Below, in pieces: positions 26,101 to 40,633 of a DNA stretch of 64,000 nt. The stretch's first letter is position 1. The number at the start of each line of letters is the position of its first letter. The notes beneath the pieces were generated by a model that saw only the letters and a program-made list of their open reading frames with translations, did no database searches and was not told the origin of the DNA. Position numbers and translations under genes: made by a program. Origin of the DNA: Coriaria nepalensis (lineage: Eukaryota > Streptophyta > Magnoliopsida > Cucurbitales > Coriariaceae); contig CP114491.1 of the NCBI GenBank assembly GCA_027186245.1, positions 5,577,501 through 5,641,500 on the forward strand. The letters are read 5' to 3'.

Positions 26101-29100
26101 CGTGTGCATATGTTTCGCCTAAAAATCATTTTGATGTGTCTCCTCAGTCCACTAAATCATATGAATGAGGTTCGAACGAATTCTATTTTCGCACTTCAAA
26201 AAAACGTTTCGCGCATAACATGCAAATGATCTTTCAAGGATAAGTCTGCATTTCTTTCGCAAAAATATTATTTCAGTGAGTCTCCTTTACCCATTAAAAC
26301 ATATGAATAGAGTTCAAATGAATTCTATTTTTACACTTCAATCACAAGTTTCGTGCATAACATGCAATTGATTTTCGAAGGACATGTTTGCGTATGTTTC
26401 CCCTAAAAATCGTTTCACTTAGTCTCCTCAAGCCACTAAATCATTTCGAAGGAATTCGAATGAATTCCATTTTTCGCAGTTCAAACATCAGTTTCATGCA
26501 TAACATGGAAATGATCTTGAAGGACACATGGGCATATGGTTCGCCTAAAAATCATTTTGACGTGTCTCCTCAGTCCACTAAATCATATGAACGAGGTTCG
26601 AACGAATTCTATTTTCGCACCTCAAACAAACGTTTCATGCATAACATGCAAATGATCTTTCAAGGACAAGCCTGCATTTCTTTCGCAAAAAAATTATTTC
26701 AGTGAGTCTCCTTTACCCGTTAAATCATATGAATAGGGTTCGAAGGAATTCTATTTTTATACTTTCAACAGAAGTTTCGTGCATAACACGCTATCGACTT
26801 TTGAAGGACACGTGTTCATATGTTTTGCCTAAATATTACTTCATTGAGTCTCCCCAATCCACTAAATCATTTGAAAATAATTCTAATGAATTCTATTTTT
26901 GCACTTGAAACACATGTTTCGTCATAACATGTAAATGATCTTAGAAGGACATGCGTGCATTTGTTTCGCCTAATAATCATTTCATTCAGCGTGCTCAAGC
27001 CATTAAATCAGATCAATGGGGTTCGAATGAATTCTATTTTTCCGCTTCAGTCACAAGTTTCATGGATAACATGCAATTGATTTTTGAAGAACACGTGTGC
27101 ATTTGTTTCGCCTAAAAATCATTTCATTGAGTCTCCTCAAGCCACTAAATCATTTGAAAGTAATCCGAATGAATTCTATTTTTCGGACTTCAAACATAAG
27201 TTTCGTGCATGACATGCACATGATATTTGAATGACAACAAGTGTGCATTTGTTTCGCTTAAAAATGATTTCAATGAGTCTTCACAACCTATTCAATCATA
27301 TGAATAGAGTTCAAATGAATTCTATTTTTACACTTCAATCACAAGTTTCGTGCATAACATGATGCAATTGATTTTCGAAGGACATGTTTGCGTATGTTTC
27401 GCCTAAATATTACTTCATTGAGTCTCCTCAAGCCACTAAATCATTTGAAAGTAATTTGAATGAATTCTATTTTTGCACTTGAAATACATGTTTCGTAATA
27501 ACATGCAAATGATGTTAGAAGGACACGGGTGCATTTGTTTCGCCTAATAATCATTTCATTGACTGTCCTCAAGCCATTATAATAATTAGATCAATAGGGT
27601 TCGAAACAATTCTATTTTTCCACTTCGTACACTAGTTTCGTGGATAACATGCAATTGATTTTTGAAGAACACGTATGCATTTGTATCGACTAAAAATCAT
27701 TTTATCGAGTCTCGTCAAGCCACTAAATCAATGCGAACACACAAGTTTCGTATATAACATGCAAATGATATTTGAATGACAAGTGTGCATTTGTTTCGCT
27801 CAAAAATAATTTTAATGAGTCTCCACAACCTATTAAATCAATATGAATAAAGTCCAAATGAATTCTATTTTTACACTTCAATCACAAGTTTCGTGTATAA
27901 CATGCAATTGATTTTCGAAGGACATGTGTGCATATGTTTTGCCTAAAAGTCATTTCACTTAGTCTCCTCAAGCCACCAAATCGTTTCGAAGGAATTCGAA
28001 TGAATTCCATTTTTCGCAGTTCAAACATCAGTTTCATGCATAACATGCAAATGATCTTGAAGGACACATGTGCATATGTTTCGTCTAAAAATCATTTTGA
28101 TGTGTCTCCTCAGTCCACTAAATCATATGAATGAGGTTCGAACGAATTCTATTTTCGCACCTCAAACAAACGTTTCGTGCATAACATGCAAATGATTTTT
28201 CAATGACATGTCTGCATTCCTTTCGCTTAAAAATTATTTCAATGAGTCTCCTTGACACATTAAATCATATTAATGGGGCTCGCATTAATTCTATTTTTAC
28301 ACTTCCAAAACAAGTTTCGTGCATAACATGCTATCGACTTTTCAGGGACACGTGTGCATATGTTTTGCCTAAATATTACTTCATTGAGTCTCCTCAAGCC
28401 ACTAAATCATTTGAAAGTAATTTCAATGAATTCTATTTTTGCACTTGAAATACATGTTTCGTCATAACATGCAAATGATGTTAGAAGGACACATGTGCAT
28501 TTGTTTCGCCTAATAATCATTTCATTCAGCGTCCTTAAGCCATTAAATCAGATCAATGGGGTTCGAACGAATTCTATTTTTCCACTTCCTACACTAGTTT
28601 CGTGGATAACATGCAATCGATTTCTGAAGAACACGTATGCATTTGTTTCGCCTAAGAATCATTTTATTGAGTCTCTTCAAGCCACTAAATCAATGCGAAC
28701 ACAAGTTTCGTACATAAACATGCAAATGATATTTGAATGACAAGTGTGCATTTGTTTCGCTTAAAAATAATTTTAATGGGTCTCCACAACCTATTAAATC
28801 AATATGAATAGAGTTCAAATGAATTCTATTTTTACACTTCAATCACAAGTTTCGTGCATAACATGATGCAATTGATTTTCGAAGGACACATGTTTGCGTA
28901 TGTTTCGCCTAAAAATCATTTCACTTCGTCTCTTCAAGCCACTAAAATCGTTTCAAAGGAGGTCCAATGAATTCTATTTCTCGCAGTTCAAACACTACTT
29001 TCATGCGTAACATGCAAATGATCTTAGAATGACACGTGTGCATATGGTTCGCCTAAAAGTCATTTTGACGTGTCTCCTCAGTCCACTAAATCATATGAAT

Positions 29101-30080
29101 GAGGTTCGAACGAATTCTATTTTCGCACCTCAAACAAACGTTTCGTGCATAACATTGCAAATGATTTTTCAATGACATGTCTGCATTCCTTTCGCTTACA
29201 TTTGATTTCAATGAGTCTCCTTGACACATTAAATCATATTAATGGGGTTCGCATTAATTCTATTTTTACACTTCCAACACAAGTTTCATGCATAACATGC
29301 TATCGACTTTTCAGGGACACGTGTGCATATGTTTTGCCTAAATATTACTTCATTGAGTCTCCTCAAGCCACTAAATCATTTGAAAGTAATTTGAATGAAT
29401 TCTATTTTTGAACTTGAAATACATGTTTCGTCATAACATGCAAATGATGTTAGAAGGACACATGTGCATTTGTTTCGCCTAATAATCATTTCATTCAGCG
29501 TCCTTAAGCCATTAAATCAGATCAATGGGGTTCGAACGAATTCTATTTTTCCACTTCCTACACTAGTTTCGTGGATAACATGCAATCGATTTCTGAAGAA
29601 CACGTATGCATTTGTTTCGCCTAAGAATCATTTTGTTGAGTCTCTTCAAGCCACTAAATCAATGCGAACACAAGTTTCGTACATAAACATGCAAATGATA
29701 TTTGAATGACAAGTGTGCATTTGTTTCGCTTAAAAATAATTTTAATGAGTCTCCACAACCTATTAAATCAATATGAATAGAGTTCAAATGAATTCTATTT
29801 TTACACTTCAATCACAAGTTTCGTGAGTAACATGATGCAATTGATTTTCGAAGGACATGTGTGTGCGTATGTTTCGCCTAAAAATCATTTCACTTCGTCT
29901 CCTCAAGCCACTAAAATCGTTTCCAGGGAGTTCCAATGAATTCTATTTCTCGCAGTTCAAACACTACTTTCATGCATAACATGCAAATGATCTTAGAATG
30001 ACACGTGTGCATATGGTTCGCCTAAAAATCATTTTGACGTGTCTCCTCAGTCCACTAAATCATATGAACGAGGTTCGAAC
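23131..30080 (+). repeat. Irregular 426-1,540-bp blocks built from the 962-bp unit
   Basis: The same marker start site falls at 24253, 25216, 26178, 26604, 28144, 29112 and 30081, so steps are 963, 962, 426, 1540, 968 and 969. Odd steps are near whole numbers of monomers. New small insertions first appear here: ACATGATGCAATTG at about 27,358 and TGACAACAAGTGTG at about 27,232. Confidence 0.82.
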
Positions 30081-32193
30081 GAATTCTATTTTCGCACCTC
30101 AAACAAACGTTTCGTGCATAACATGCAAATGATCTTTCAAGGACAAGCCTGCATTTCTTTCGCAAAAAAATTATTTCAGTGAGTCTCCTTTACCCATTAA
30201 ATCATATGAATAGGGTTCGAAGGAATTCTATTTTTATACTTTCAACAGGAGTTTCGTGCATAACACGCTATCGACTTTTGAAGGACACATGTGCATATGT
30301 TTTGCCTAAATATTGCTTCATTGAGTCTCCCCAATCCACTAAATCATTTGAAAATAATTCTAATGAATTCTATTTGTGCACTTGAAACACATGTTTCGTC
30401 ATAACATGTAAATGATCTTAGAAGGACACGTGTGCATTTGTTTCGCCTAATAATCATTTCATTCAGCGTCCTCAAGCCATTAAATCGGATCAATGGGGTT
30501 CGAACGAATTCTATTTTTGCACTTCAATCACAAGTTTCATGGATAACATGCAATTGATTTTTGAAGAACACGTGTGCATTTGTTTCGCCTAAAAAATCAT
30601 TTCATTGAGTCTCCTCAAGCCACTAAATCATTTGAAAGTAATTCGAATGAATTCTATTTTTCGCACTTCAAACATAAGTTTCGTGCATGACATGCACATG
30701 ATATTTGAATGACAAGTGTGCATTTGTTTCGCTTAAAAATGATTTCAATGAGTCTTCACAACCTATTCAATCATATGAATAGAGTTCAAATGAATTCTAT
30801 TTTTACACTTCAATCACAAGTTTCGTGCATAACATGATGCAATTGATTTTCGAAGGACATGTTTGCGTATGTTTCGCCTAAAAATCATTTCACTTCATCT
30901 CTTCAAGCCACCAAAATCGTTTCAAAGGAGTTCCAATGAATTCTATTTCTCGCAGTTCAAACACTACTTTCATGCATAACATGCAAATGATCTTAGAATG
31001 ACACGTGTGCATATGGTTCGCCTAAAAATCATTTTGACGCGTCTCCTCCGTCCACTAAATCATATGAATGAGGTTCGAACGAATTCTATTTTCGCACCTC
31101 AAACAAACGTTTCGTGCATAACATGCAAGTGATCTTTCAAGGACAAGTCTGCATTTCTTTCGCTTAAAAATTATTTCAATGAGTCTCCTTGACACATTAA
31201 ATCATATTAATGGGGCTCGCATTAATTCTATTTTTACCCTTCCAACACAAGTTTCGTGCATAACATGCTATCGACTTTTCTGGGACACGTGTGCATATAT
31301 ATGTTTTGCCTAAATATTACTTCATTGAGTCTCCCCAATCACTAAATGATTTGAAAATAATTCTAATGAATTCTATTTTTGCACTTGAAACACATGTTTC
31401 GTCATACCATGTAAATGATCTTAGAAGGACACGTGTGCATTTTTTTCGCCTTATAATCATTTCATTCAGCGTCCTTAAGCCATTAAATCAGATCAATGGG
31501 GTTCGAACGAATTCTATTTTTCCACTTCCTACACTAGTTTCGTGGATAACATGCAATCGATTTCTGAAGAACACGTATGCATTTGTTTCGCCTAATAATC
31601 ATTTCATTCAGCGTCCTTAAGCCATTAAATCAGATCAATGGGGTTCGAACGAATTCTATTTTTCCACTTCCTACACTAGTTTCGTGGATAACATGCAATC
31701 GATTTCTGAAGAACACGTATGCATTTGTTTCGCCTAAGAATCATTTTGTTGAGTCTCTTCAAGCCACTAAATCAATGCGAACACAAGTTTCGTACATAAA
31801 CATGCAAATGATATTTGAATGACAAGTGTGCATTTGTTTCGCTTAAAAATAATTTTAATGAGTCTCCACAACCTATTAAATCAATATGAATAGAGTTCAA
31901 ATGAATTCTATTTTTACACTTCAATCACAAGTTTCGTGAGTAACATGATGCAATTGATTTTCGAAGGACATGTGTGTGCGTATGTTTCGCCTAAAAATCA
32001 TTTCACTTCGTCTCCTCAAGCCACTAAAATCGTTTCCAGGGAGTTCCAATGAATTCTATTTCTCGCAGTTCAAACACTACTTTCATGCATAACATGCAAA
32101 TGATCTTAGAATGACACGTGTGCATATGGTTCGCCTAAAAATCATTTTGACGTGTCTCCTCAGTCCACTAAATCATATGAATGAGGTTCGAAC
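30081..32193 (+). repeat. HOR copy 1, 2,113 bp, variant second half
   Basis: First half 30081-31080 (1,000 bp) matches the canonical unit. The second half contains the GCATATATATGTTTTGCC monomer (about 31,287) and an extra monomer near 31,577, giving 1,113 bases. It resembles an intermediate between the 971-bp half seen further right and the canonical 1,110-bp half. Confidence 0.85.
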
Positions 32194-35100
32194 GAATTCT
32201 ATTTTCGCACCTCAAACAAACGTTTCGTGCATAACATGCAAATGATCTTTCAAGGACAAGCCTGCATTTCTTTCGCAAAAAAATTATTTCAGTGAGTCTC
32301 CTTTACCCATTAAATCATATGAATAGGGTTCGAAGGAATTCTATTTTTATACTTTCAACAGGAGTTTCGTGCATAACACGCTATCGACTTTTGAAGGACA
32401 CATGTGCATATGTTTTGCCTAAATATTGCTTCATTGAGTCTCCCCAATCCACTAAATCATTTGAAAATAATTCTAATGAATTCTATTTGTGCACTTGAAA
32501 CACATGTTTCGTCATAACATGTAAATGATCTTAGAAGGACACGTGTGCATTTGTTTCGCCTAATAATCATTTCATTCAGCGTCCTCAAGCCATTAAATCG
32601 GATCAATGGGGTTCGAACGAATTCTATTTTTGCACTTCAATCACAAGTTTCATGGATAACATGCAATTGATTTTTGAAGAACACGTGTGCATTTGTTTCG
32701 CCTAAAAAATCATTTCATTGAGTCTCCTCAAGCCACTAAATCATTTGAAAGTAATTCGAATGAATTCTATTTTTCGCACTTCAAACATAAGTTTCGTGCA
32801 TGACATGCACATGATATTTGAATGACAAGTGTGCATTTGTTTCGCTTAAAAATGATTTCAATGAGTCTTCACAACCTATTCAATCATATGAATAGAGTTC
32901 AAATGAATTCTATTTTTACACTTCAATCACAAGTTTCGTGCATAACATGATGCAATTGATTTTCGAAGGACATGTTTGCGTATGTTTCGCCTAAAAATCA
33001 TTTCACTTCATCTCTTCAAGCCACCAAAATCGTTTCAAAGGAGTTCCAATGAATTCTATTTCTCGCAGTTCAAACACTACTTTCATGCATAACATGCAAA
33101 TGATCTTAGAATGACACGTGTGCATATGGTTCGCCTAAAAATCATTTTGACGTGTCTCCTCAGTCCACTAAATCATATGAATGAGGTTCGAACGAATTCT
33201 ATTTTCGCACTTCAAAAAATCGTTTCGTGCATAACATGCAAATGATTTTTCAATGACATGTCTGCATTCCTTTCGCTTAAAAATTATTTCAATGAGTCTC
33301 CTTGACACATTAAATCATATTAATGGGGTTCGCATTAATTCTATTTTTACACTTCCAACACAAGTTTCGTGCATAACATGCTATCGACTTTTCAGGGACA
33401 CGTGTGCATACGTTTTGCCTAAATATTACTTCATTGAGTCTCCTCAAGCCACTAAATCATTTGAAAGTAATTTGAATGAATTCAATTTTTGCACTTGAAA
33501 AACCTGTTTCGTCATAACATGCAAATGATGTTAGAAGGACACATGTGCATTTGTTTCGCCTAATAATCAATTCATTGACTGTCCTCAAGCCATTACATCA
33601 TATCAATAGGGTTCGAAAGAATTCTATTTTTCCACTTCCTACACTAGTTTCGTGGATAACATGCAATCGATTTTTGAAGAACACGTATGCATTTGTTTCG
33701 CCTAATAATCATTTCATTCAGCGTCCTTAAGCCATTAAATCAGATCAATGGGGTTCGAACGAATTCTATTTTTCCACTTCCTACACTAGTTTCGTGGATA
33801 ACATGCAATCGATTTCTGAAGAACACGTATGCATTTGTTTCGCCTAAGAATCATTTTGTTGAGTCTCTTCAAGCCACTAAATCAATGCGAACACAAGTTT
33901 CGTACATAAACATGCAAATGATATTTGAATGACAAGTGTGCATTTGTTTCGCTTAAAAATAATTTTAATGAGTCTCCACAACCTATTAAATCAATATGAA
34001 TAGAGTTCAAATGAATTCTATTTTTACACTTCAATCACAAGTTTCGTGAGTAACATGATGCAATTGATTTTCGAAGGACATGTGTGTGCGTATGTTTCGC
34101 CTAAAAATCATTTCACTTCGTCTCCTCAAGCCACTAAAATCGTTTCCAGGGAGTTCCAATGAATTCTATTTCTCGCAGTTCAAACACTACTTTCATGCAT
34201 AACATGCAAATGATCTTAGAATGACACGTGTGCATATGGTTCGCCTAAAAATCATTTTGACGTGTCTCCTCAGTCCACTAAATCATATGAACGAGGTTCG
34301 AACGAATTCTATTTTCGCACCTCAAACAAACGTTTCGTGCATAACATGCAAATGATCTTTCAAGGACAAGCCTGCATTTCTTTCGCAAAAAAATTATTTC
34401 AGTGAGTCTCCTTTACCCATTAAATCATATGAATAGGGTTCGAAGGAATTCTATTTTTATACTTTCAACAGGAGTTTCGTGCATAACACGCTATCGACTT
34501 TTGAAGGACACATGTGCATATGTTTTGCCTAAATATTGCTTCATTGAGTCTCCCCAATCCACTAAATCATTTGAAAATAATTCTAATGAATTCTATTTGT
34601 GCACTTGAAACACATGTTTCGTCATAACATGTAAATGATCTTAGAAGGACACGTGTGCATTTGTTTCGCCTAATAATCATTTCATTCAGCGTCCTCAAGC
34701 CATTAAATCGGATCAATGGGGTTCGAACGAATTCTATTTTTGCACTTCAATCACAAGTTTCATGGATAACATGCAATTGATTTTTGAAGAACACGTGTGC
34801 ATTTGTTTCGCCTAAAAAATCATTTCATTGAGTCTCCTCAAGCCACTAAATCATTTGAAAGTAATTCGAATGAATTCTATTTTTCGCACTTCAAACATAA
34901 GTTTCGTGCATGACATGCACATGATATTTGAATGACAAGTGTGCATTTGTTTCGCTTAAAAATGATTTCAATGAGTCTTCACAACCTATTCAATCATATG
35001 AATAGAGTTCAAATGAATTCTATTTTTACACTTCAATCACAAGTTTCGTGCATAACATGATGCAATTGATTTTCGAAGGACATGTTTGCGTATGTTTCGC

Positions 35101-38100
35101 CTAAAAATCATTTCACTTCATCTCTTCAAGCCACCAAAATCGTTTCAAAGGAGTTCCAATGAATTCTATTTCTCGCAGTTCAAACACTACTTTCATGCAT
35201 AACATGCAAATGATCTTAGAATGACACGTGTGCATATGGTTCGCCTAAAAATCATTTTGACGTGTCTCCTCAGTCCACTAAATCATATGAATGAGGTTCG
35301 AACGAATTCTATTTTCGCACTTCAAAAAATCGTTTCGTGCATAACATGCAAATGATTTTTCAATGACATGTCTGCATTCCTTTCGCTTAAAAATTATTTC
35401 AATGAGTCTCCTTGACACATTAAATCATATTAATGGGGTTCGCATTAATTCTATTTTTACACTTCCAACACAAGTTTCGTGCATAACATGCTATCGACTT
35501 TTCAGGGACACGTGTGCATACGTTTTGCCTAAATATTACTTCATTGAGTCTCCTCAAGCCACTAAATCATTTGAAAGTAATTTGAATGAATTCAATTTTT
35601 GCACTTGAAAAACCTGTTTCGTCATAACATGCAAATGATGTTAGAAGGACACATGTGCATTTGTTTCGCCTAATAATCAATTCATTGACTGTCCTCAAGC
35701 CATTACATCATATCAATAGGGTTCGAAAGAATTCTATTTTTCCACTTCCTACACTAGTTTCGTGGATAACATGCAATCGATTTTTGAAGAACACGTATGC
35801 ATTTGTTTCGCCTAATAATCATTTCATTCAGCGTCCTTAAGCCATTAAATCAGATCAATGGGGTTCGAACGAATTCTATTTTTCCACTTCCTACACTAGT
35901 TTCGTGGATAACATGCAATCGATTTCTGAAGAACACGTATGCATTTGTTTCGCCTAAGAATCATTTTGTTGAGTCTCTTCAAGCCACTAAATCAATGCGA
36001 ACACAAGTTTCGTACATAAACATGCAAATGATATTTGAATGACAAGTGTGCATTTGTTTCGCTTAAAAATAATTTTAATGAGTCTCCACAACCTATTAAA
36101 TCAATATGAATAGAGTTCAAATGAATTCTATTTTTACACTTCAATCACAAGTTTCGTGAGTAACATGATGCAATTGATTTTCGAAGGACATGTGTGTGCG
36201 TATGTTTCGCCTAAAAATCATTTCACTTCGTCTCCTCAAGCCACTAAAATCGTTTCCAGGGAGTTCCAATGAATTCTATTTCTCGCAGTTCAAACACTAC
36301 TTTCACGCATAACATGCAAATGATCTTAGAATGACACGTGTGCATATGGTTCGCCTAAAAATCATTTTGACGTGTCTCCTCAGTCCACTAAATCATATGA
36401 ATGAGGTTCGAACGAATTCTATTTTCGCACCTCAAACAAACGTTTCGTGCATAACATGCAAATGATCTTTCAAGGACAAGCCTGCATTTCTTTCGCAAAA
36501 AAATTATTTCAGTGAGTCTCCTTTACCCATTAAATCATATGAATAGGGTTCGAAGGAATTCTATTTTTATACTTTCAACAGGAGTTTCGTGCATAACACG
36601 CTATCGACTTTTGAAGGACACATGTGCATATGTTTTGCCTAAATATTGCTTCATTGAGTCTCCCCAATCCACTAAATCATTTGAAAATAATTCTAATGAA
36701 TTCTATTTGTGCACTTGAAACACATGTTTCGTCATAACATGTAAATGATCTTAGAAGGACACGTGTGCATTTGTTTCGCCTAATAATCATTTCATTCAGC
36801 GTCCTCAAGCCATTAAATCGGATCAATGGGGTTCGAACGAATTCTATTTTTGCACTTCAATCACAAGTTTCATGGATAACATGCAATTGATTTTTGAAGA
36901 ACACGTGTGCATTTGTTTCGCCTAAAAAATCATTTCATTGAGTCTCCTCAAGCCACTAAATCATTTGAAAGTAATTCGAATGAATTCTATTTTTCGCACT
37001 TCAAACATAAGTTTCGTGCATGACATGCACATGATATTTGAATGACAAGTGTGCATTTGTTTCGCTTAAAAATGATTTCAATGAGTCTTCACAACCTATT
37101 CAATCATATGAATAGAGTTCAAATGAATTCTATTTTTACACTTCAATCACAAGTTTCGTGCATAACATGATGCAATTGATTTTCGAAGGACATGTTTGCG
37201 TATGTTTCGCCTAAAAATCATTTCACTTCATCTCTTCAAGCCACCAAAATCGTTTCAAAGGAGTTCCAATGAATTCTATTTCTCGCAGTTCAAACACTAC
37301 TTTCATGCATAACATGCAAATGATCTTAGAATGACACGTGTGCATATGGTTCGCCTAAAAATCATTTTGACGTGTCTCCTCAGTCCACTAAATCATATGA
37401 ATGAGGTTCGAACGAATTCTATTTTCGCACTTCAAAAAATCGTTTCGTGCATAACATGCAAATGATTTTTCAATGACATGTCTGCATTCCTTTCGCTTAA
37501 AAATTATTTCAATGAGTCTCCTTGACACATTAAATCATATTAATGGGGTTCGCATTAATTCTATTTTTACACTTCCAACACAAGTTTCGTGCATAACATG
37601 CTATCGACTTTTCAGGGACACGTGTGCATACGTTTTGCCTAAATATTACTTCATTGAGTCTCCTCAAGCCACTAAATCATTTGAAAGTAATTTGAATGAA
37701 TTCAATTTTTGCACTTGAAAAACCTGTTTCGTCATAACATGCAAATGATGTTAGAAGGACACATGTGCATTTGTTTCGCCTAATAATCAATTCATTGACT
37801 GTCCTCAAGCCATTACATCATATCAATAGGGTTCGAAAGAATTCTATTTTTCCACTTCCTACACTAGTTTCGTGGATAACATGCAATCGATTTTTGAAGA
37901 ACACGTATGCATTTGTTTCGCCTAATAATCATTTCATTCAGCGTCCTTAAGCCATTAAATCAGATCAATGGGGTTCGAACGAATTCTATTTTTCCACTTC
38001 CTACACTAGTTTCGTGGATAACATGCAATCGATTTCTGAAGAACACGTATGCATTTGTTTCGCCTAAGAATCATTTTGTTGAGTCTCTTCAAGCCACTAA

Positions 38101-40633
38101 ATCAATGCGAACACAAGTTTCGTACATAAACATGCAAATGATATTTGAATGACAAGTGTGCATTTGTTTCGCTTAAAAATAATTTTAATGAGTCTCCACA
38201 ACCTATTAAATCAATATGAATAGAGTTCAAATGAATTCTATTTTTACACTTCAATCACAAGTTTCGTGAGTAACATGATGCAATTGATTTTCGAAGGACA
38301 TGTGTGTGCGTATGTTTCGCCTAAAAATCATTTCACTTCGTCTCCTCAAGCCACTAAAATCGTTTCCAGGGAGTTCCAATGAATTCTATTTCTCGCAGTT
38401 CAAACACTACTTTCATGCATAACATGCAAATGATCTTAGAATGACACGTGTGCATATGGTTCGCCTAAAAATCATTTTGACGTGTCTCCTCAGTCCACTA
38501 AATCATATGAATGAGGTTCGAACGAATTCTATTTTCGCACCTCAAACAAACGTTTCGTGCATAACATGCAAATGATCTTTCAAGGACAAGCCTGCATTTC
38601 TTTCGCAAAAAAATTATTTCAGTGAGTCTCCTTTACCCATTAAATCATATGAATAGGGTTCGAAGGAATTCTATTTTTATACTTTCAACAGGAGTTTCGT
38701 GCATAACACGCTATCGACTTTTGAAGGACACATGTGCATATGTTTTGCCTAAATATTGCTTCATTGAGTCTCCCCAATCCACTAAATCATTTGAAAATAA
38801 TTCTAATGAATTCTATTTGTGCACTTGAAACACATGTTTCGTCATAACATGTAAATGATCTTAGAAGGACACGTGTGCATTTGTTTCGCCTAATAATCAT
38901 TTCATTCAGCGTCCTCAAGCCATTAAATCGGATCAATGGGGTTCGAACGAATTCTATTTTTGCACTTCAATCACAAGTTTCATGGATAACATGCAATTGA
39001 TTTTTGAAGAACACGTGTGCATTTGTTTCGCCTAAAAAATCATTTCATTGAGTCTCCTCAAGCCACTAAATCATTTGAAAGTAATTCGAATGAATTCTAT
39101 TTTTCGCACTTCAAACATAAGTTTCGTGCATGACATGCACATGATATTTGAATGACAAGTGTGCATTTGTTTCGCTTAAAAATGATTTCAATGAGTCTTC
39201 ACAACCTATTCAATCATATGAATAGAGTTCAAATGAATTCTATTTTTACACTTCAATCACAAGTTTCGTGCATAACATGATGCAATTGATTTTCGAAGGA
39301 CATGTTTGCGTATGTTTCGCCTAAAAATCATTTCACTTCATCTCTTCAAGCCACCAAAATCGTTTCAAAGGAGTTCCAATGAATTCTATTTCTCGCAGTT
39401 CAAACACTACTTTCATGCATAACATGCAAATGATCTTAGAATGACACGTGTGCATATGGTTCGCCTAAAAATCATTTTGACGTGTCTCCTCAGTCCACTA
39501 AATCATATGAATGAGGTTCGAACGAATTCTATTTTCGCACTTCAAAAAATCGTTTCGTGCATAACATGCAAATGATTTTTCAATGACATGTCTGCATTCC
39601 TTTCGCTTAAAAATTATTTCAATGAGTCTCCTTGACACATTAAATCATATTAATGGGGTTCGCATTAATTCTATTTTTACACTTCCAACACAAGTTTCGT
39701 GCATAACATGCTATCGACTTTTCAGGGACACGTGTGCATACGTTTTGCCTAAATATTACTTCATTGAGTCTCCTCAAGCCACTAAATCATTTGAAAGTAA
39801 TTTGAATGAATTCAATTTTTGCACTTGAAAAACCTGTTTCGTCATAACATGCAAATGATGTTAGAAGGACACATGTGCATTTGTTTCGCCTAATAATCAA
39901 TTCATTGACTGTCCTCAAGCCATTACATCATATCAATAGGGTTCGAAAGAATTCTATTTTTCCACTTCCTACACTAGTTTCGTGGATAACATGCAATCGA
40001 TTTTTGAAGAACACGTATGCATTTGTTTCGCCTAATAATCATTTCATTCAGCGTCCTTAAGCCATTAAATCAGATCAATGGGGTTCGAACGAATTCTATT
40101 TTTCCACTTCCTACACTAGTTTCGTGGATAACATGCAATCGATTTCTGAAGAACACGTATGCATTTGTTTCGCCTAAGAATCATTTTGTTGAGTCTCTTC
40201 AAGCCACTAAATCAATGCGAACACAAGTTTCGTACATAAACATGCAAATGATATTTGAATGACAAGTGTGCATTTGTTTCGCTTAAAAATAATTTTAATG
40301 AGTCTCCACAACCTATTAAATCAATATGAATAGAGTTCAAATGAATTCTATTTTTACACTTCAATCACAAGTTTCGTGAGTAACATGATGCAATTGATTT
40401 TCGAAGGACATGTGTGTGCGTATGTTTCGCCTAAAAATCATTTCACTTCGTCTCCTCAAGCCACTAAAATCGTTTCCAGGGAGTTCCAATGAATTCTATT
40501 TCTCGCAGTTCAAACACTACTTTCATGCATAACATGCAAATGATCTTAGAATGACACGTGTGCATATGGTTCGCCTAAAAATCATTTTGACGTGTCTCCT
40601 CAGTCCACTAAATCATATGAACGAGGTTCGAAC
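32194..40633 (+). repeat. Four canonical copies of the 2,110-bp, 15-monomer HOR
   Basis: Copies start at 32194, 34304, 36414 and 38524, each exactly 2,110 bases. From 34304 the monomer steps are 142, 142, 141, 143, 143, 146, 143, 142, 142, 141, 142, 142+110, 148 and 143. The 110-base member lacks the GAATTC start; the 146 and 148 members carry the ATGATG insertion. Copies differ at only a few positions, for example ACGAGG or ATGAGG before the start site and TTTCACGC at about 36,302. Confidence 0.95.
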